Source: Actinomycetota bacterium
GTDB taxonomy: Bacteria > Actinomycetota > Thermoleophilia > Gaiellales > Gaiellaceae
Reading direction: 5' to 3'
Assembly: GCA_005883245.1 (NCBI GenBank)
Contig: VAXT01000044.1
Location: 1 to 6,481, forward strand
Length of the DNA: 6,481 bases
This document shows, one piece after another, positions 1 to 5,738 of the stretch. The translations under genes were made by a program, and so were the position numbers. Positions within the stretch are counted from its first letter, which is position 1, and each line of letters starts with the position of its first letter. The notes under the pieces were generated by a model that worked only from the letters and a program-made list of their open reading frames with translations, had not been told where the DNA came from and made no database searches.

Positions 1-839
1 CGGGGCGCTTCATCTCGCTCGTCAAGTTCGAGCACACGATCTTCGCGCTGCCGTTTGCGTACGTCGGCGCCTTCCTCGCGGTCGACGGCGTCCCGTCGGC
101 GCACGACCTGCTCTGGATCACGATTGCGATGATCGGGGCCCGCTCGCTGGCGATGGGGCTCAATCGGTTGGTCGACGCCGGCATCGACGCCCGGAACCCG
201 CGCACTGCGAGCCGCGAGCTTCCGTCGGGCCAGTTGACCGAACCGCAGGTCGCGCTCTTCTGCCTCGTCTCGCTCGGCGTGTTCCTGCTGGCGGTCTGGC
301 AGCTCGACCCGATCGTCCGCTGGCTGTGGCCGATCCCGGTGGCCGGGTTCGTGATCTACCCCTACCTGAAGCGGTTCACCTGGATCTCGCACCTGTGGCT
401 CGGCGCGGTCGACGGGCTTGCGCCGATGGGCGCCTGGATCGCGATCACCGGCGACCTGCCCTTGGCCGCCTGGCTGCTCGGCGCCGCGGTGGCGTGCTGG
501 GTGGCCGGGTTCGACTGCTTCTACTCGCTGCTCGACCTCGACTTCGATCGCCGGGAAGGCTTGAAGTCGGTCGCCACGGGCTTCGGGGAGCGCGGCGCAT
601 TCTGGACAGCGCGCATCTTCCACGTCGCGACCGTCGGTCTGCTGATCTGGGTGGGCGTCCTGCTCGACGTCAACTTCTTCTACTGGCTCGGCGTCGTTGC
701 CGTCGCGGCGCTCCTGATCTACGAGCACGCGATCGTGCGGCCGGGCGACCTGAAGCGGCTCGACACCGCGTTTTTCCTGATGAACGGGGTCATCAGCGTC
801 ACGTTCTTCGGGTTCGTGCTTCTCGATTCGCTGTTCTGA
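1..839 (+). CDS. mqnP: UbiA-family prenyltransferase, MqnP-like (5' truncated)
   Basis: Integral-membrane aromatic prenyltransferase that attaches a polyprenyl tail to an aromatic ring. The subtype resembles the '4-hydroxybenzoate polyprenyltransferase-like' proteins (MqnP) of the futalosine menaquinone pathway. The reading frame is open from base 3 and ends at TGA 837-839, giving 278 visible residues; about 10 N-terminal residues probably lie left of the window, since the visible start 'FISLVKFEHTIFALPFAY' is the usual beginning of this subfamily. The first Mg-diphosphate motif is NRLVDAGID (N codon 162-164), followed by 'ARNPRTASRELPSG'. The second is DCFYSLLDLDFD (first Asp codon 513-515, last 546-548), so both Asp-rich motifs are intact. 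Several hydrophobic helices follow. The internal ATG at 129 is not the start, because conserved sequence continues upstream of it. UbiA itself (ubiquinone) is an alternative; the 'NPRT...RELPSG' context favours MqnP. Family is sure, substrate is inferred. Confidence 0.88.
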   Translation, partial: GRFISLVKFEHTIFALPFAYVGAFLAVDGVPSAHDLLWITIAMIGARSLAMGLNRLVDAGIDARNPRTASRELPSGQLTEPQVALFCLVSLGVFLLAVWQLDPIVRWLWPIPVAGFVIYPYLKRFTWISHLWLGAVDGLAPMGAWIAITGDLPLAAWLLGAAVACWVAGFDCFYSLLDLDFDRREGLKSVATGFGERGAFWTARIFHVATVGLLIWVGVLLDVNFFYWLGVVAVAALLIYEHAIVRPGDLKRLDTAFFLMNGVISVTFFGFVLLDSLF

Positions 840-848
840 GGGCCTAAC

Positions 849-854
849 TACACT
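849..854 (+). promoter_or_regulatory. Candidate -10 element (TACACT) for a leaderless ccmA transcript
   Basis: The only intergenic gap in the window (840-860) contains TACACT, which fits the TAnnnT form of a -10 box, ending 6 bp before the GTG of ccmA. A transcript starting about 7 bp downstream would begin at or next to the GTG, giving a leaderless message. This agrees with the absence of a Shine-Dalgarno sequence before ccmA (the gap reads ctaactacactcgggcg). No good -35 hexamer is visible; the best is TTCGCT at 827-832, inside the end of the upstream gene. No terminator hairpin separates the two genes, so read-through from upstream is also possible. Confidence 0.35.
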
Positions 855-860
855 CGGGCG

Positions 861-1442
861 GTGATCTGCGCCCGGAAGCTCTCCAAGCGGTTCGGCGACA
901 AGCGCGTCCTCGAGAGGCTCGACCTCGAGGTGCCGCGGGGCGGGTTCGTGCTCGTCACCGGGCCGAACGGGTCGGGGAAGACGACGCTGCTGCGGCTCTG
1001 CGCCGGGCTCTTCGCGCCGACCGGAGGCGAGCTCGAGGTCGACGTTCCGCGCGGCGCGATCGGTTTTCTCGCCCACGAGCCGCTCGTCTACCGCGAGCTG
1101 ACCGCGCTCGAGAACCTCGACCTCTACGGGCGGCTGTACCGGCTACCCGAGCGTCGTGAGCGCGCCGGCGCGATGCTGGAGCGATTCGGGCTCTGGCGCG
1201 TCCGGAACGAGCGGGCCGGGACGTTCTCCCGCGGGATGCTCCAGCGGCTCGCGCTCTGCCGCACGTTCCTGCACGATCCCGACCTGCTGCTCCTCGACGA
1301 GCCGTTCGACGGGCTCGACGTCGAGGGCGCGGACCTGCTTCAGATGGAGCTCGCCCAGCGGACCGGCGTCACCGCGCTCGTGGCGACCCACGACCCCGAG
1401 GCGCTTGCGGGTCGCGTAAGCGCGCGCCTCGCCTTGGCATGA
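861..1442 (+). CDS. ccmA: Heme-exporter/cytochrome c maturation ABC ATPase CcmA
   Basis: Cytoplasmic ATPase of the CcmABCD complex. In System I cytochrome c maturation it uses ATP to release heme-loaded CcmE from CcmC. The protein has 193 residues, near the usual 200 or so. Visible ABC motifs in order: Walker A GPNGSGKTT (34-42); a Q-loop region FLAHEPLVYRELTALENL (69-86), in which the usual Gln is Glu73; the family-typical signature FSRGMLQRLAL (122-132) in place of LSGGQ; Walker B LLLLDEP with FDGLD (142-153); and the switch His in ATHD (175-178). The GTG at 861 is chosen because the protein then starts with the normal first strand of the domain; it has no Shine-Dalgarno sequence. The stop overlaps the ccmB start (ATGA, 1439-1442). 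Alone it could be any small ABC ATPase; the ccmB and ccmC neighbours fix the assignment. Confidence 0.93.
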   Translation: MICARKLSKRFGDKRVLERLDLEVPRGGFVLVTGPNGSGKTTLLRLCAGLFAPTGGELEVDVPRGAIGFLAHEPLVYRELTALENLDLYGRLYRLPERRERAGAMLERFGLWRVRNERAGTFSRGMLQRLALCRTFLHDPDLLLLDEPFDGLDVEGADLLQMELAQRTGVTALVATHDPEALAGRVSARLALA

Positions 1443-2080
1443 GCGCCTATGCCGGAGACGTCGCGGCCCTCGCGCGCAAGGATCTGCTGCTCGAGCTGCG
1501 CTCGCGGGACACGGTGCCCGCGATGCTGCTGTTCGTCGTCTCGGCGCTGACGATCTTTCATTTCGCGCTGCCCAGCGGCTCGTCGGCGCGCGCCGAGACG
1601 GGGCTGCTCTGGATCGCGATCGTCTTCACGGCGCTCCTGGGCCTCACACGCGCCTTCGCGGCCGAGCGAGAACAGAGCCTGCTCGACGGCCTCGTCCTCG
1701 CGCCGTGTGACCGTAGCGCGATCTGGCTCGGCAAGACGATCGGCGTGACGCTCTTCCTGGTGCTGGCCGAGCTCGTCGCCCTGCCCGCGTTCGCGCTCTT
1801 CTTCCATCCACTGTCCTGGGAGCTCGTGGCGGCCGTGGCGCTGGCGGACGTCGGCATCGCCGCGATCGGCACGCTGCTCGCCGCGATCGCCGCCGCGAGC
1901 CGCGCCCGGGAGCTTCTGCTGCCACTGCTGTTCCTGCCGCTCGCGATCCCGGTGGTGATCGGAGGCGTCGGCGCGAGCATCGCCGCGAATCCCGGCTCTT
2001 TCCTCGCCTTTCTCGGCCTGTACGACGGCGTTTTTGCGATTCTCTCGTGGGCGAGCTTTGAGTACGTCGTTACTGAGTGA
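1439..2080 (+). CDS. ccmB: Heme-exporter/cytochrome c maturation ABC permease CcmB
   Basis: Membrane subunit that pairs with CcmA in the CcmABCD complex. It has 213 residues and about six membrane segments (roughly 26-44, 55-72, 96-123, 127-153, 158-182 and 187-205). Family hallmarks are the N-terminal cytoplasmic amphipathic stretch ARKDLLLELRSRDTVPAMLL (12-31), the loop RAFAAEREQSLLDGLVLAP (71-89) with its conserved E-x-E/D-x-x-L-x-G-L pattern, and SRARELLLPLLFLPLAIPVV (154-173), the most characteristic CcmB signature. The start is the ATG of an ATGA overlap with the ccmA stop, indicating translational coupling. The 3' end overlaps the probable ccmC start. No frameshift or missing region is seen. 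Confidence 0.93.
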   Translation: MSAYAGDVAALARKDLLLELRSRDTVPAMLLFVVSALTIFHFALPSGSSARAETGLLWIAIVFTALLGLTRAFAAEREQSLLDGLVLAPCDRSAIWLGKTIGVTLFLVLAELVALPAFALFFHPLSWELVAAVALADVGIAAIGTLLAAIAAASRARELLLPLLFLPLAIPVVIGGVGASIAANPGSFLAFLGLYDGVFAILSWASFEYVVTE

Positions 2081-2774
2081 ACACAGAAGGGGGCGCTCGC
2101 TGCGCTTCGGGGCCCCACTTCTCGCTGCGGCGGCCGCGGTCCTCTTGGTCGGCGGGCTTGTGCTTGCCTTCTACTGGGCTCCGGAGGACGCGGATCAGGG
2201 CTTCAGCCAGAAGATCTTCTACATCCACGTGCCGATTGCGCTGACGGCGTACGCGGGCTTCGGCTGGGGCGCGTGGAAAGCCCTGCGCCTGCTTTGGACG
2301 GGCGAGCGGCGCTACGACCTGGAGAGCTACACCGCGGTTCACATCGGCGTCATCTTCGGGCTGCTCACGCTCGTCACCGGCTCGATCTGGGCCAAGATCT
2401 CGTGGGGGCACTGGTGGACCTGGGGCGAGCGCCAGCTCGTGCTGTTCCTGATCCTGTTCCTCTTCTACTCGTCGTACTTCATGCTCCGCTACTCGACCGA
2501 GCCCGGGCCTCGGCGGCAGCGCAACTCCGCCGTCTACGCACTGTTCGGCGTCGTGCTGATCCCCGTCAGCTTCCTCGCGGTTCGGATCGCGGGGACGATC
2601 CTGCACCCGACGATCTTCACGCACGAGGGAGCGGACCTTCCCTGGCAGATGCTGGTGTGCTTCCTCGTCAGCCTCGGCGGGATGCTCGCGCTGGCGGGGA
2701 CGCTGTACCAGGTCGAGCTGGCCGGCAAGCGCGCCGACGGGAGCCTGCGCGAGCTCCGGGAGCTGCTCGCATGA
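2058..2774 (+). CDS. ccmC: Heme-delivery protein CcmC (cytochrome c assembly family)
   Basis: Polytopic membrane protein that binds heme on the outer face of the membrane and hands it to the chaperone CcmE. The core fits CcmC: a first helix, then APEDADQGFSQKIFYIHVP with the first axial-type His (His57 from the TTG at 2058), a Trp-rich loop WGHWWTWGER (116-125), and a second conserved His in TILHPTIF (His183), followed by the last helix pair. The Trp-rich loop lacks the usual Asp of WxWD. The start is uncertain: no ATG or GTG lies in frame before the first helix. TTG 2034 (246 aa), TTG 2058 (238 aa, reported here) and CTG 2100 (224 aa, the only one with a good purine-rich Shine-Dalgarno, AGAAGGGGG at 2085-2093) are all possible. 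The TTG choices overlap ccmB. The stop overlaps ccmD (ATGA). The product is certain; the N terminus is not. Confidence 0.9.
   Translation: MSTSLLSEHRRGRSLRFGAPLLAAAAAVLLVGGLVLAFYWAPEDADQGFSQKIFYIHVPIALTAYAGFGWGAWKALRLLWTGERRYDLESYTAVHIGVIFGLLTLVTGSIWAKISWGHWWTWGERQLVLFLILFLFYSSYFMLRYSTEPGPRRQRNSAVYALFGVVLIPVSFLAVRIAGTILHPTIFTHEGADLPWQMLVCFLVSLGGMLALAGTLYQVELAGKRADGSLRELRELLA
2085..2093 (+). promoter_or_regulatory. Purine-rich ribosome-binding-site candidate inside the ccmC 5' region
   Basis: AGAAGGGGG begins 5 bp after the ccmB stop (2078-2080) and stands 6 bp before an in-frame CTG at 2100. It resembles a strong Shine-Dalgarno sequence in a region where most starts have weak ones. If used, ccmC would start at CTG 2100 with MRFGAPLL and would not overlap ccmB. 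Against this, CTG is a rare initiator, and the skipped residues (EHRRGRSL) are basic and would suit a cytoplasmic N terminus. Confidence 0.35.
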
Positions 2775-2923
2775 CGACCGCCGAGAAGTACGTGACCGGC
2801 GCGTACCTGGTGCTCCTGGGGACGCTGCTCGTCTATCTGCTGATCATCGCGCTGAAGGTCACGCGGCTCGAGCAGGAGCTCGCCGACCTGACGCGCGCTG
2901 CGCGGGAGAAGCTCGGTGGCTGA
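2771..2923 (+). CDS. ccmD: Small single-helix membrane protein, CcmD-like
   Basis: A 50-residue protein beginning at the ATG of an ATGA overlap with ccmC, preceded by GGGAG at 2758-2762 with 8 bp spacing. It has a short N-terminal part (MTTAEKYVTG), one membrane helix (about 11-30, AYLVLLGTLLVYLLIIALKV) and a charged tail with heptad-like leucines (RLEQELADLTRAAREKL, 32-48). Size, single-helix topology with a charged tail, and position directly after ccmC match CcmD, which tethers CcmC to CcmAB and helps release holo-CcmE. CcmD proteins are poorly conserved in sequence, so the call rests mainly on context and architecture. It overlaps the next gene by 8 bp. Confidence 0.75.
   Translation: MTTAEKYVTGAYLVLLGTLLVYLLIIALKVTRLEQELADLTRAAREKLGG
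2904..2910 (+). promoter_or_regulatory. Shine-Dalgarno deciding the hemX-like start
   Basis: GGGAGAA within the end of ccmD stands 5 bp before the GTG at 2916. This spacing supports that GTG, which overlaps ccmD by 8 bp, as the start of the HemX/CcsA-family gene rather than a later codon. Confidence 0.55.
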
Positions 2924-3701
2924 GCTCCTCTTCTGGCCGGCGTTGCTCGCGTACGGGGAGGCTGCGGTTGCCTACGCGGGCGACGCGCGGCGACCCGGCT
3001 CGATGGGCCGCCTCGCGACCTGGGGCGTGCGGATCGGCTGGCTCGTGCAGACGGCGCTTCTCGTCGCTCAGGCGGCGCGCGCAGACGGGTTTCCTTGGGA
3101 CACCTGGGCCGGCTCGCTCAACCTCTTCGTCTGGCTCGTCGTCGGGGCATACCTGATCTGGGGCTGCAAGCCGCGGTTCCGGCTGCTCGGGCTCGTGGTG
3201 ATGCCGCTGGCCGCGCTCCTGCTCGCGATCTCGTATGCAGCGGGTGGCGTCGGCGGGTCCGGGACGAGCGGGTACTCGACGCTATTCCTGGTCGGTCACG
3301 TCGGGCTCGTCCTGGCCGGGTTCGCAGGGTTGACGCTGGCCGCGGCGCTTGCGCTGCTCTACCTCTGGCAGGAGCGGGAGCTGAAGCGGCGCAGCTCGAC
3401 GGTTCTGCGCTTCCGGGCGCCCTCGCTCGTCACGTTGGAATCGCTCTTCGGGCGCACGGTCGCCTACTCGCTGCCGGTGCTGACGATCGGGATGGCCGCA
3501 GGGTTCGCGCGCCTGCGCCACGGCTCGCAGCTCGATCCGCTGATCGTGCTCACGGTGCTGACCTGGGCCGTGTACGGGGCGTTCCTCGTGCTGCGCTTCG
3601 GAGCGGGCTGGCACGGGCGGCGCGCCGCGTACATGACGCTGGCCGGCTTCGCGCTCGTCGTGGCCATGCAGCTGAGCCTGCACATGGGGCACTTCGCATG
3701 A
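2916..3701 (+). CDS. hemX: HemX/CcsA-family membrane protein (cytochrome c assembly domain)
   Basis: A 261-residue polytopic membrane protein with about eight helices (roughly 2-20, 34-52, 66-83, 88-107, 121-150, 180-199, 206-227 and 238-257). Features of the cytochrome c assembly superfamily are GFPWDTWAGSLNLFVWLV (58-75, equivalent to the 'P..n..ESL.f..W' region), a His in helix 5 (His128) followed by ALALLYLWQERELKRRS (144-160), SLPVLTIGMAAGFA (185-198), LDPLIVLTVLTWAVYGAFL (206-224) and a C-terminal His (His256, in QLSLHMGHF). The Trp-rich WWD heme motif of true CcsA is absent: the usual WDPKE-like element reads LDPLI. This and the place immediately before hemA suggest HemX, a HemA-associated protein that lowers GluTR abundance in Bacillus, more than a System II synthetase. 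Its stop overlaps hemA (ATGA). Superfamily sure; exact role inferred. Confidence 0.8.
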   Translation: MAELLFWPALLAYGEAAVAYAGDARRPGSMGRLATWGVRIGWLVQTALLVAQAARADGFPWDTWAGSLNLFVWLVVGAYLIWGCKPRFRLLGLVVMPLAALLLAISYAAGGVGGSGTSGYSTLFLVGHVGLVLAGFAGLTLAAALALLYLWQERELKRRSSTVLRFRAPSLVTLESLFGRTVAYSLPVLTIGMAAGFARLRHGSQLDPLIVLTVLTWAVYGAFLVLRFGAGWHGRRAAYMTLAGFALVVAMQLSLHMGHFA

Positions 3702-4945
3702 GCCTCGTCCTCGTCGGCACGTCGCATCGCCTGTCGCCCGTGGAGGTGCGCGAGCGGGTGGCCTTCGATCTCGCGGGTGCTGCCGAGGTGGCTCAGCGGC
3801 TGGCCCTGGACGGCGAGGCGGTGTGCCTCTCGACCTGCAATCGCACTGAGCTCTACCTCGTGGACACGGATCCCGAGGCGGCCGAGACGCGGGCGTCCAA
3901 GGCCTTGCTCGGCGACGAGGTAGAGCTGTACCGGATGACCGACGAGGCGGCGGCGCTGCACCTGTTCCGGGTCGCGGCCGGGCTCGACTCGCTCGTTCCC
4001 GGCGAGGGTGAGATCCTCGGCCAGGTACGCGACGCCTACGAGGCGGGAGCCCACGGTCCGGTGCTCGACAGGCTGTTCCGCGAGGCGCTCAGGGTCGGCA
4101 AGAAGGTGCGGACCGAGACCGCGATCAACGAGAGCCCCGCGTCGGTCTCGTCCGCGGCTGCCGCGCTGGCCCAGCAGGTGTTCGGCGATCTGGCGGGATG
4201 CCGTGTCCTGCTCGTCGGCGCCGGCGAGGTGAGCGAGCTCGCGGCCAGGGCGCTCGCTGCGAGAGGCGCGACGATCGCGGCGGTGACGAGCCGGACGCAG
4301 GCAAACGCGGAGAAGCTGGCCGATGCCTTCGATGCCCGCGCAGTCCCCTTTGACCGGCTGGGCGAGGAGCTCGAGCGGGCCGACGTGGTCGTGTCCTCGA
4401 CGAGCTCGCCTAAACCGGTCCTGTCCAGGGACCTGGTCCCGGGACATGGCCGGAAGGGCCGCCCGCTGTTCGTGATCGACCTCGCGGTGCCACGCGACGT
4501 CGAGCCCGACGTCGCGCAGCTCGAGGACTGCTACCTATACGACATCGACGATCTGCAGGCGGTCGTCCGGGAGAGCCTGAGCGGACGCCGGCGGGAGGCG
4601 GAGCGCGCCGAGGCGATCGTCGACCACGAGGCGGAGCGGTTCCGCGACTGGCAGGCGAGCCTCCGGGTCGTGCCCGCGATCGCGTCCCTCCGCGAGCGCG
4701 CCGAGAGCATCCGCTCCGGAGAGCTGGCCAAGGCGGAGAGCCGGCTCGAGGGCCTGTCCGAGAGCGAGCGGCGCACCGTGGAGTCGATCACGACCCAGAT
4801 CGTGAACAAGCTCCTGCACCTGCCCATCGTCCGGCTCAAGCAAGCCGCGGCTGCCGAGGGCTCGGGGTATGTCGAGGTCGCGCGGGACCTGTTCGGCCTC
4901 CCCGGCGACGAGAGTGTTGATCAGAGTCGGAAGCCGCGGAAGTAG
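3698..4945 (+). CDS. hemA: Glutamyl-tRNA reductase (GluTR)
   Basis: Catalyses NADPH-dependent reduction of glutamyl-tRNA(Glu) to glutamate-1-semialdehyde, the committed step of C5-pathway tetrapyrrole synthesis. It has 415 residues, the normal length. Catalytic domain: VGTSHRLSPVEVRER (6-20), the nucleophilic Cys47 in LSTCNRTELY (44-53), and LVPGEGEILGQVRDAY (99-114). NADPH domain: VLLVGAGEVSELAARAL (170-186), VTSRT (196-200), DVVVSSTSSP (229-238) and VIDLAVPRDVEP (259-270). The C-terminal helical dimerisation part (about 320-400) contains TTQIVNKLLHLPIVRLK (365-381). The frame stays open far upstream inside hemX, but the ATG at 3698 is right: it gives the family N terminus, overlaps the hemX stop (ATGA), and has GGGG 8 bp upstream. 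The 3' end overlaps hemC by 32 bp. GluTR is usually the heme-controlled step, so co-expression with hemX makes sense. Confidence 0.97.
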   Translation: MSLVLVGTSHRLSPVEVRERVAFDLAGAAEVAQRLALDGEAVCLSTCNRTELYLVDTDPEAAETRASKALLGDEVELYRMTDEAAALHLFRVAAGLDSLVPGEGEILGQVRDAYEAGAHGPVLDRLFREALRVGKKVRTETAINESPASVSSAAAALAQQVFGDLAGCRVLLVGAGEVSELAARALAARGATIAAVTSRTQANAEKLADAFDARAVPFDRLGEELERADVVVSSTSSPKPVLSRDLVPGHGRKGRPLFVIDLAVPRDVEPDVAQLEDCYLYDIDDLQAVVRESLSGRRREAERAEAIVDHEAERFRDWQASLRVVPAIASLRERAESIRSGELAKAESRLEGLSESERRTVESITTQIVNKLLHLPIVRLKQAAAAEGSGYVEVARDLFGLPGDESVDQSRKPRK

Positions 4946-5738
4946 GCTCGCGCTCACGCAGGCCGAGCTGGCCGCGAACGCGATCCGCGCGCCCGGGGTC
5001 GAGATCGCGCTCGTCCCGATCACGACCGCGGGTGACCGCGACCGGACGAAGCCGTTCGGCCAGATCGGAGAGCGGGGGGTCTTCGTCAAGGAGCTCGAAG
5101 AGGCGCTCCTCGACGCCCGCATCGACGTCGCGGTGCACTCGGCCAAAGACATGACCTCGACGGACACGGACGGTCTTGCGGTCGGCGCGTACCTCCCGCG
5201 CGAGGACCCTCGCGACGCGCTGTGCGGCGCACGTGGGATCGAGCCCGGGATGCGGATCGGCACCGCGTCGATTCGCCGGCGTGCGCAGCTGCTCGCGCTC
5301 GAGCCGTCACTCTCGATCGAGCCGCTACGCGGGAACATCGACACGAGGCTCCGCAAGCGCGCGGAGCGCGGGCTGGACGCGGTCGTGCTCGCGGCGTGCG
5401 GGCTCGACCGGCTCGGGCTCGGGGGAGAGATCGGTCACCGCTTCGACCCGGAGGAGCTCCTTCCGGAGGCGGGACAGGGCGCGTTGGCGCTCCAGGTTCG
5501 CGTCGGCGAGGAAGAGTTCGTGGCGACCGCCGATGACCCGGAGACCGCGCGCCGCGTCGGGCTCGAGCGCGCTTGCGTGGCGGCGATCGGCGGAGGTTGC
5601 CTTGCTCCGATCGCGGCGCATCACGACGGCGAGACGCTGACTGCGCTCGTCGCCGACCCGGACGGCCGCTGGGTCGAGCGCCGCACGGGAGACGATCCGG
5701 TCGCGCTCGCCTCGGAGCTGGCCACGCTCGCCGCGTGA
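4914..5738 (+). CDS. hemC: Hydroxymethylbilane synthase (porphobilinogen deaminase)
   Basis: Cytosolic enzyme that joins four porphobilinogens into hydroxymethylbilane on a covalently bound dipyrromethane cofactor. Counting from GTG 4914: VGSRGSRLALTQAE (5-18), HSAKDM with catalytic Asp79 (75-80), TASIRRRAQLL (117-127), LRGNIDTRL (138-146), EAGQGALALQ (185-194) and the cofactor loop GGGCLAPIAAH with Cys229 (226-236). The GTG at 4914 is preferred to the upstream ATG at 4869 because the family begins with IRVGSR; TTG 4917 is also possible. The start lies inside hemA, so the two are coupled. At 274 residues it is short against the usual 300-320: only about 45 residues follow Cys229, so domain 3 is trimmed, though all catalytic elements are present. 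The hemB gene that makes its substrate is not in the window. Confidence 0.95.
   Translation: MLIRVGSRGSRLALTQAELAANAIRAPGVEIALVPITTAGDRDRTKPFGQIGERGVFVKELEEALLDARIDVAVHSAKDMTSTDTDGLAVGAYLPREDPRDALCGARGIEPGMRIGTASIRRRAQLLALEPSLSIEPLRGNIDTRLRKRAERGLDAVVLAACGLDRLGLGGEIGHRFDPEELLPEAGQGALALQVRVGEEEFVATADDPETARRVGLERACVAAIGGGCLAPIAAHHDGETLTALVADPDGRWVERRTGDDPVALASELATLAA

Noticed and set aside
840..860. Terminator between the UbiA-family gene and ccmA
   Set aside because: No inverted repeat or T-run fits in the 21-bp gap.
2273..2770. Open frame running through ccmC into ccmD
   Set aside because: Low-complexity Arg/Ala/Pro-rich translation opposite the strong CcmC coding frame; only the part from ATG 2771 looks like a real (membrane) protein.
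3095..3697. In-frame open extension upstream of hemA through the hemX gene (a possible 616-residue fusion protein)
   Set aside because: The extension translates to an Arg/Ala-rich shadow of hemX; the GluTR family begins at the ATG at 3698, which overlaps the hemX stop.
3464..4447. Long reverse-strand open frame (327 codons) opposite hemX and hemA
   Set aside because: It mirrors the GC-biased codons of well-recognised genes on the + strand, has Arg/Gly/Glu-rich composition and no recognisable domain.
4869..4913. Upstream ATG that would extend HemC by 15 residues
   Set aside because: The added residues (MSRSRGTCSASPATR) are a shadow of the HemA C terminus; HemC homologues begin just before IRVGSR.
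4535..5356. Reverse-strand open frame (273 codons) opposite hemA and hemC
   Set aside because: Ser/Arg/Ala-rich antisense shadow of hemA and hemC, which have clear catalytic motifs on the + strand.
5573..5734. Upstream in-frame ATG that would extend HemD through the end of hemC
   Set aside because: Arg-rich shadow translation; the GTGA overlap at 5735 gives the standard KVVVTR N terminus.
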